Source: Bacteroidales bacterium Bact_07 (GTDB lineage: Bacteria; Bacteroidota; Bacteroidia; Bacteroidales; Tenuifilaceae). From it: 10,362 nt of DNA. Of the stretch, positions 7,204 through 10,362 are shown piece by piece (positions within the stretch are counted from its first letter, which is position 1; the number at the start of each line of letters is the position of its first letter). The stretch spans positions 1-10,362 of the forward strand of contig LUYY01000276.1 of NCBI GenBank assembly GCA_001603415.1, written 5' to 3'. A model generated the notes under the pieces. It saw only the letters and a program-made list of their open reading frames with translations. It did not search any database and had not been told where the DNA came from. Made by a program: the position numbers and the translations under genes.

Positions 7204-10101
7204 ATGCAAATGTTGCAGCGAAAAATAATTGCCTTGATTTTTATCATGTTGACTTTGAATTCTTTTTCACAAAGTTCAAAGTTTAACATCGACAGCTTAC
7301 GTTCCCTTGTAAAAAAATACTCCATCGAAAATCCTGAAATTGCAGCCATTAACTGCAATAGGCTTTATACCCAAATACGAAATAATCCTAACGACACCCT
7401 AAAAGCGCTCTACCACATTTCCATGAGCGAGTACAAAAGTGGTACAGGCCTTACAGCCGATGCTTTAAACCATATCGATTCAGCTATTAGTATTGCCCAA
7501 TCAAACAAGAATCAAAATATTCACATTGAGGCACTACTAAATAAATCTGCTCTGCTCTTAAAATCAGGAAATTACAGCGAGGCTATCAAAGTAAACGAAA
7601 AAGCAAGGCTCATTGCCCTGAAAGAAAAAAATAAACATTTACTTATTCAGAGCTTACTTTTACGGGGTGACATTTACAAGGAAATTGGACAGTATAACGA
7701 TGCTTTAGCTAAAAAAACAGAAGCATTAGCCATTGCAAAAAAATACGATGTCAATATTGCGGAATGCAACCAAAGCATTGGTAGCGTCCATTGGAACTTT
7801 GGGAATTACTCCGAAGCACTAAAATCGTATTTTGAAGCTCTCATTGCAGCCGAAAAGGCTAAGGATACACTTCGGATTATTCAGGTTCTTAAAAACATAG
7901 GACTAACGTACCGCGAAACCGGCGATTTTGGCAAATCGCTTAGCCACCTGAACAATGCCATTCAGTTGGCAAATAATGTAAAATTGTACGATGAGGTTGC
8001 CGATATATTAAACATCTTGGGGGGTGTTTACCTTAAGTTTTCACAACCAGCTAAAGCAATCGAATACTATACTCAGAGCCTACACATTAAGGAATCGCTT
8101 GGCTTTAAACAATCGAGTATAAACACCCTGAACAATATTGCTAAGGCATATCTGATGCAAAAGAGTAACGCCGAGGCAATAGAGGCGCTCAACAAAGCCC
8201 TTGAACTTTCAAAAGAAATTGGCGACCCACTTACCGAAGCCTCAATCCAAAACGAACTGGGCAATACCTTTTTGAGCATAGAGGATTACCCCGAAGCGCT
8301 TCGACGATACCTGCTATCCCTCAAAATACGTCAATCGTATGGGAAGGAAGAGGATATCGCTCGTACGTTGGTAAACATATCGTTGGTTTACCGAAAACTG
8401 GGCTTGTTTCGGAACGCCCAAAAGTATATCGACGAAGCAATGGGTCTGGTTGAGAACCTTGAGGTTAAACCCGACCTGAAAATATACATATACCAAAACC
8501 TAGGCAACGTTTACTACGACCAGAAACAATATGCAAATGCTATAAATGCTTACCAAAAAGCATTAGAATTAAGCGAAAAAAAAGGCGATGATTTACAGGT
8601 TACCCGAATACTTAAGAACATCGCTCAAACCTACCTCGACTGGAATAAGCCCAGCAAGGCACGGAGTACTATTACACAAGCCATAAAAATTGCCTTGCGG
8701 AGCAACCAAAATCAAGTGCTCTCTGACTTGTATAATACTCTTGGCAACATTGAACGCCAAGACAAAAACCTTGACCTAGCCCTTTCACACTTCAATAAAG
8801 CAATGGAAAAATACAGGCAAAACTTAAATGCCGAGGGCGAAGCTCTTTGCCTAAGAAAAATTGGCGAAATACACTCGCTTCAAGGAAAGTATAAGGAAGC
8901 AAAAGAAACCATCAACCAGTCGATACGAATTGGGAAACGGGTAGGTAATGCTTACCTTGTTTTGCTTGGAACATTATCGCTCAGCGAAATAGAAAAAGCT
9001 CAGGGTAGATACCAGAACGCTTTAAACCTTTACCAAAGATATGTTTTCCTAAAAGATAGTCTTGATAATGCCAAACGTAGCGAGGCAAATATTGAGGCAC
9101 ATATCAACCTTGAACTCGACAAGACCAAAACAGAAATAAAACTGATTGAGGCTGAGGTTGACGCTTTACGAACTAAAGTAGAACTTGACAAGGAAAGGAT
9201 AAACAAGCAGAAAGCGCAACGTAATCTGCTGGTTACCGTGGTTATTTTCCTCCTTTTTGTAGTAATAGGAACTTTATACCTTTTCAACCAGAAAAAGAAT
9301 TTAGCCCGCCTACAACGTGAAAAATACGAAGAAGTAGATAGAATTAATCAGAAATTAAAGCAATATCAGGCAGAGCTTGAACAAACCATTAAAACAAAGG
9401 ATAAACTATTTTCGATTGTTGCTCACGATTTAAGAAGTCCTTTCACTGCCTTGGTTGGCCTGTCGGAAATCTTAGCCACCAAAGCCAACGAGCTATCACC
9501 CAGCGAGGTAAAAGAGTTCAGTAGCCATATTTACCAATCGGCATCAAATGTGCTTACCCTAACCGAAAACCTACTTAGCTGGGCTCGAAGTCAAACCGGT
9601 AAACTTACCTTAAATCCCAAACACATAAACATTACTGAGTTAATTGCTAAGGCTGTCGAAGTGGCATCGTTACCGGCCAGCGAAAAAGGAATAACCATTG
9701 AAACCAATTGCAACAATTCCGTTACGGCATATGCCGACTACGACACCTTACTAACAATCATCAGAAACTTACTCAGCAACGCCATAAAATTTACCCCAAG
9801 CGGGGGAAAAATATCAGTTAGTGCGGCCTTAGACCATCAAAAAGTAACAATACAAGTAACCGATACAGGCGTTGGAATAGCTCCGGAGAATCTGAAGAAT
9901 CTATTTAAACTTGATGGATTTACCACCAAGGGAACAAACTCCGAAAGTGGCACTGGGCTTGGATTAATGCTATGCAAAGAATTTGCCGAAGCTAATGGCG
10001 GAAGCATTAGCGTGAATAGCACTTTAGGCAAGGGAACAACATTTACTATAACCATTCCATCTAAAAAAGTTAACCATGACCAAGAAAACGCTCAAGTATA
10101 G
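7204..10101 (+). CDS. TPR-containing sensor histidine kinase (second of tandem pair, long TPR array)
   Basis: A 965-residue sensor kinase with the same plan as its upstream neighbour but a longer sensor. A signal peptide (residues 1-23, ending NSFSQ) precedes about 14-15 TPR units of roughly 40 residues (about 30-625; e.g. IGSVHWNFGNYSEAL, LGNVYYDQKQYANAI). A coiled coil (about 630-672), one transmembrane helix (about 674-696) and a second coiled coil lead to HisKA with H741 in AHDLRSPF, then HATPase_c with N-box N855/N859 (RNLLSNAIKF), G1 D887 (DTGVGIA) and G2 GTGLGL at 916-921. Catalytic boxes are complete. Where the first kinase has DLKN after the histidine, this one has DLRS. ATG 7204 is used because an in-frame TGA lies at 7186-7188; the ATG two codons later would serve equally. 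Its last 26 nt overlap xseB. No receiver domain or adjacent response regulator is seen; the signal sensed is unknown. Confidence 0.9.
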   Translation: MQMLQRKIIALIFIMLTLNSFSQSSKFNIDSLRSLVKKYSIENPEIAAINCNRLYTQIRNNPNDTLKALYHISMSEYKSGTGLTADALNHIDSAISIAQSNKNQNIHIEALLNKSALLLKSGNYSEAIKVNEKARLIALKEKNKHLLIQSLLLRGDIYKEIGQYNDALAKKTEALAIAKKYDVNIAECNQSIGSVHWNFGNYSEALKSYFEALIAAEKAKDTLRIIQVLKNIGLTYRETGDFGKSLSHLNNAIQLANNVKLYDEVADILNILGGVYLKFSQPAKAIEYYTQSLHIKESLGFKQSSINTLNNIAKAYLMQKSNAEAIEALNKALELSKEIGDPLTEASIQNELGNTFLSIEDYPEALRRYLLSLKIRQSYGKEEDIARTLVNISLVYRKLGLFRNAQKYIDEAMGLVENLEVKPDLKIYIYQNLGNVYYDQKQYANAINAYQKALELSEKKGDDLQVTRILKNIAQTYLDWNKPSKARSTITQAIKIALRSNQNQVLSDLYNTLGNIERQDKNLDLALSHFNKAMEKYRQNLNAEGEALCLRKIGEIHSLQGKYKEAKETINQSIRIGKRVGNAYLVLLGTLSLSEIEKAQGRYQNALNLYQRYVFLKDSLDNAKRSEANIEAHINLELDKTKTEIKLIEAEVDALRTKVELDKERINKQKAQRNLLVTVVIFLLFVVIGTLYLFNQKKNLARLQREKYEEVDRINQKLKQYQAELEQTIKTKDKLFSIVAHDLRSPFTALVGLSEILATKANELSPSEVKEFSSHIYQSASNVLTLTENLLSWARSQTGKLTLNPKHINITELIAKAVEVASLPASEKGITIETNCNNSVTAYADYDTLLTIIRNLLSNAIKFTPSGGKISVSAALDHQKVTIQVTDTGVGIAPENLKNLFKLDGFTTKGTNSESGTGLGLMLCKEFAEANGGSISVNSTLGKGTTFTITIPSKKVNHDQENAQV

Positions 10102-10285
10102 CGAAGCAATCGAGGAGGTTGAAAAAATCATTGACCAAATCGAATCGAATGAACTTGACATTGATGAGTTAACCGAGAAAATCCGACGAGCCTCGGAACT
10201 CTTGAAATTTTGTAAGGAAAAACTACATTTTACGGAAGAGGAAGTCCAAAAAATTATTGACCAAATGCAGGAAGATGAAAAGTGA
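10076..10285 (+). CDS. xseB: Exodeoxyribonuclease VII small subunit
   Basis: A 69-residue, almost wholly helical acidic protein matching the small subunit of exonuclease VII. Several copies coat the long C-terminal helix of XseA and are needed for a stable, active and safe enzyme. The family pattern is clear: YSEAIEEVEKIIDQIESNEL at residues 8-27 (family: F-x-E-A-L-x-x-L-E-x-I-V-x-x-L-E-x-G-x-L), then the second helix from about residue 30 to the end. E. coli XseB is about 80 residues, so this one is slightly short but complete. The ATG at 10076 lies within the last codons of the second kinase gene in another frame (26-nt overlap), and no later in-frame ATG would keep the first helix, so translational coupling to the kinase is likely. 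It is the partner of the xseA gene 5.2 kb upstream. Confidence 0.92.
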   Translation: MTKKTLKYSEAIEEVEKIIDQIESNELDIDELTEKIRRASELLKFCKEKLHFTEEEVQKIIDQMQEDEK

Positions 10286-10290
10286 AAGCA

Positions 10291-10312
10291 TTTGTGGCTA
10301 AAATTTCACAAA
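10291..10312 (+). terminator. Weak hairpin after xseB, possible terminator
   Basis: TTTGTG (10291-10296) can pair with CACAAA (10307-10312) around a 10-nt AT-rich loop, starting 6 nt after the xseB stop. The stem is short and no T-run follows at once (AATAAATTT follows), so it is at best a weak terminator. It is listed because it is the only stem seen at the end of the gene cluster. Confidence 0.22.
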
Positions 10313-10362
10313 AATAAATTTCCGCAAACGTTTTCATTAATTCCTAATTTTTCGTTTTTTTG

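Noticed and set aside
7077..7286. Small + strand open frame bridging the two kinase genes
   Set aside because: It overlaps the conserved C-terminus of kinase 1 and the signal peptide of kinase 2 in other frames and has no recognisable features.
1..10362. CRISPR array, tRNA, rRNA, riboswitch or insertion sequence
   Set aside because: Reading both strands showed no regularly spaced direct repeats, no cloverleaf with CCA-end, no rRNA-like stretch and no transposase; the only repeat structure is at protein level (TPR and MORN units).

Overview
This window looks like chromosomal DNA of a member of the Bacteroidota, probably Bacteroidales/Marinilabiliales-like. Three things point there: a subtilase ending in a type IX secretion (Por) sorting domain, sensor kinases of the Bacteroidota type 'signal peptide + many TPRs + one TM + HisKA/HATPase', and promoter-like TTTG / TAnnTTTG elements. 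The DNA is AT-rich and every gene I can support is on the + strand. I do not assign a genus.

Layout. (1) 77-895: a class I Fic toxin-antitoxin pair. A 73-residue VbhA-like antitoxin overlaps by 8 nt the start of a Fic adenylyltransferase. The fic gene is broken as read by a one-base deficit in an A6 run at 525-530, although its HPFREGNGRAQR active-site motif is intact further downstream. (2) 896-1085: a 190-bp gap with nothing I can name. (3) 1086-3536: a secreted MORN-repeat (YwqK-like) protein, then 12 nt later a secreted subtilisin-family (S8) protease with a C-terminal T9SS sorting domain. (4) 3533-10285: xseA (exonuclease VII large subunit, sharing ATGA with the protease stop), two consecutive large TPR sensor histidine kinases, and xseB (exonuclease VII small subunit), whose start lies inside the 3' end of the second kinase gene. 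(5) 10286-10362: a short AT-rich tail with only a weak hairpin.

How the genes fit together. From 1086 to 10285 the genes are co-directional and tightly packed (gaps of 12, -4, 35, 66 and -26 nt), so this may be one transcription unit with an internal promoter ahead of the second kinase (7152-7182). The two exonuclease VII subunits form one enzyme but are here separated by about 5.2 kb of signalling genes. The kinases are diverged paralogues with about 9 and about 15 TPR units, and no response regulator lies beside them. I did not find a clearly unprecedented system. The points most worth checking are the Fic frameshift, the kinase insertion between xseA and xseB, and the tandem orphan TPR kinases.
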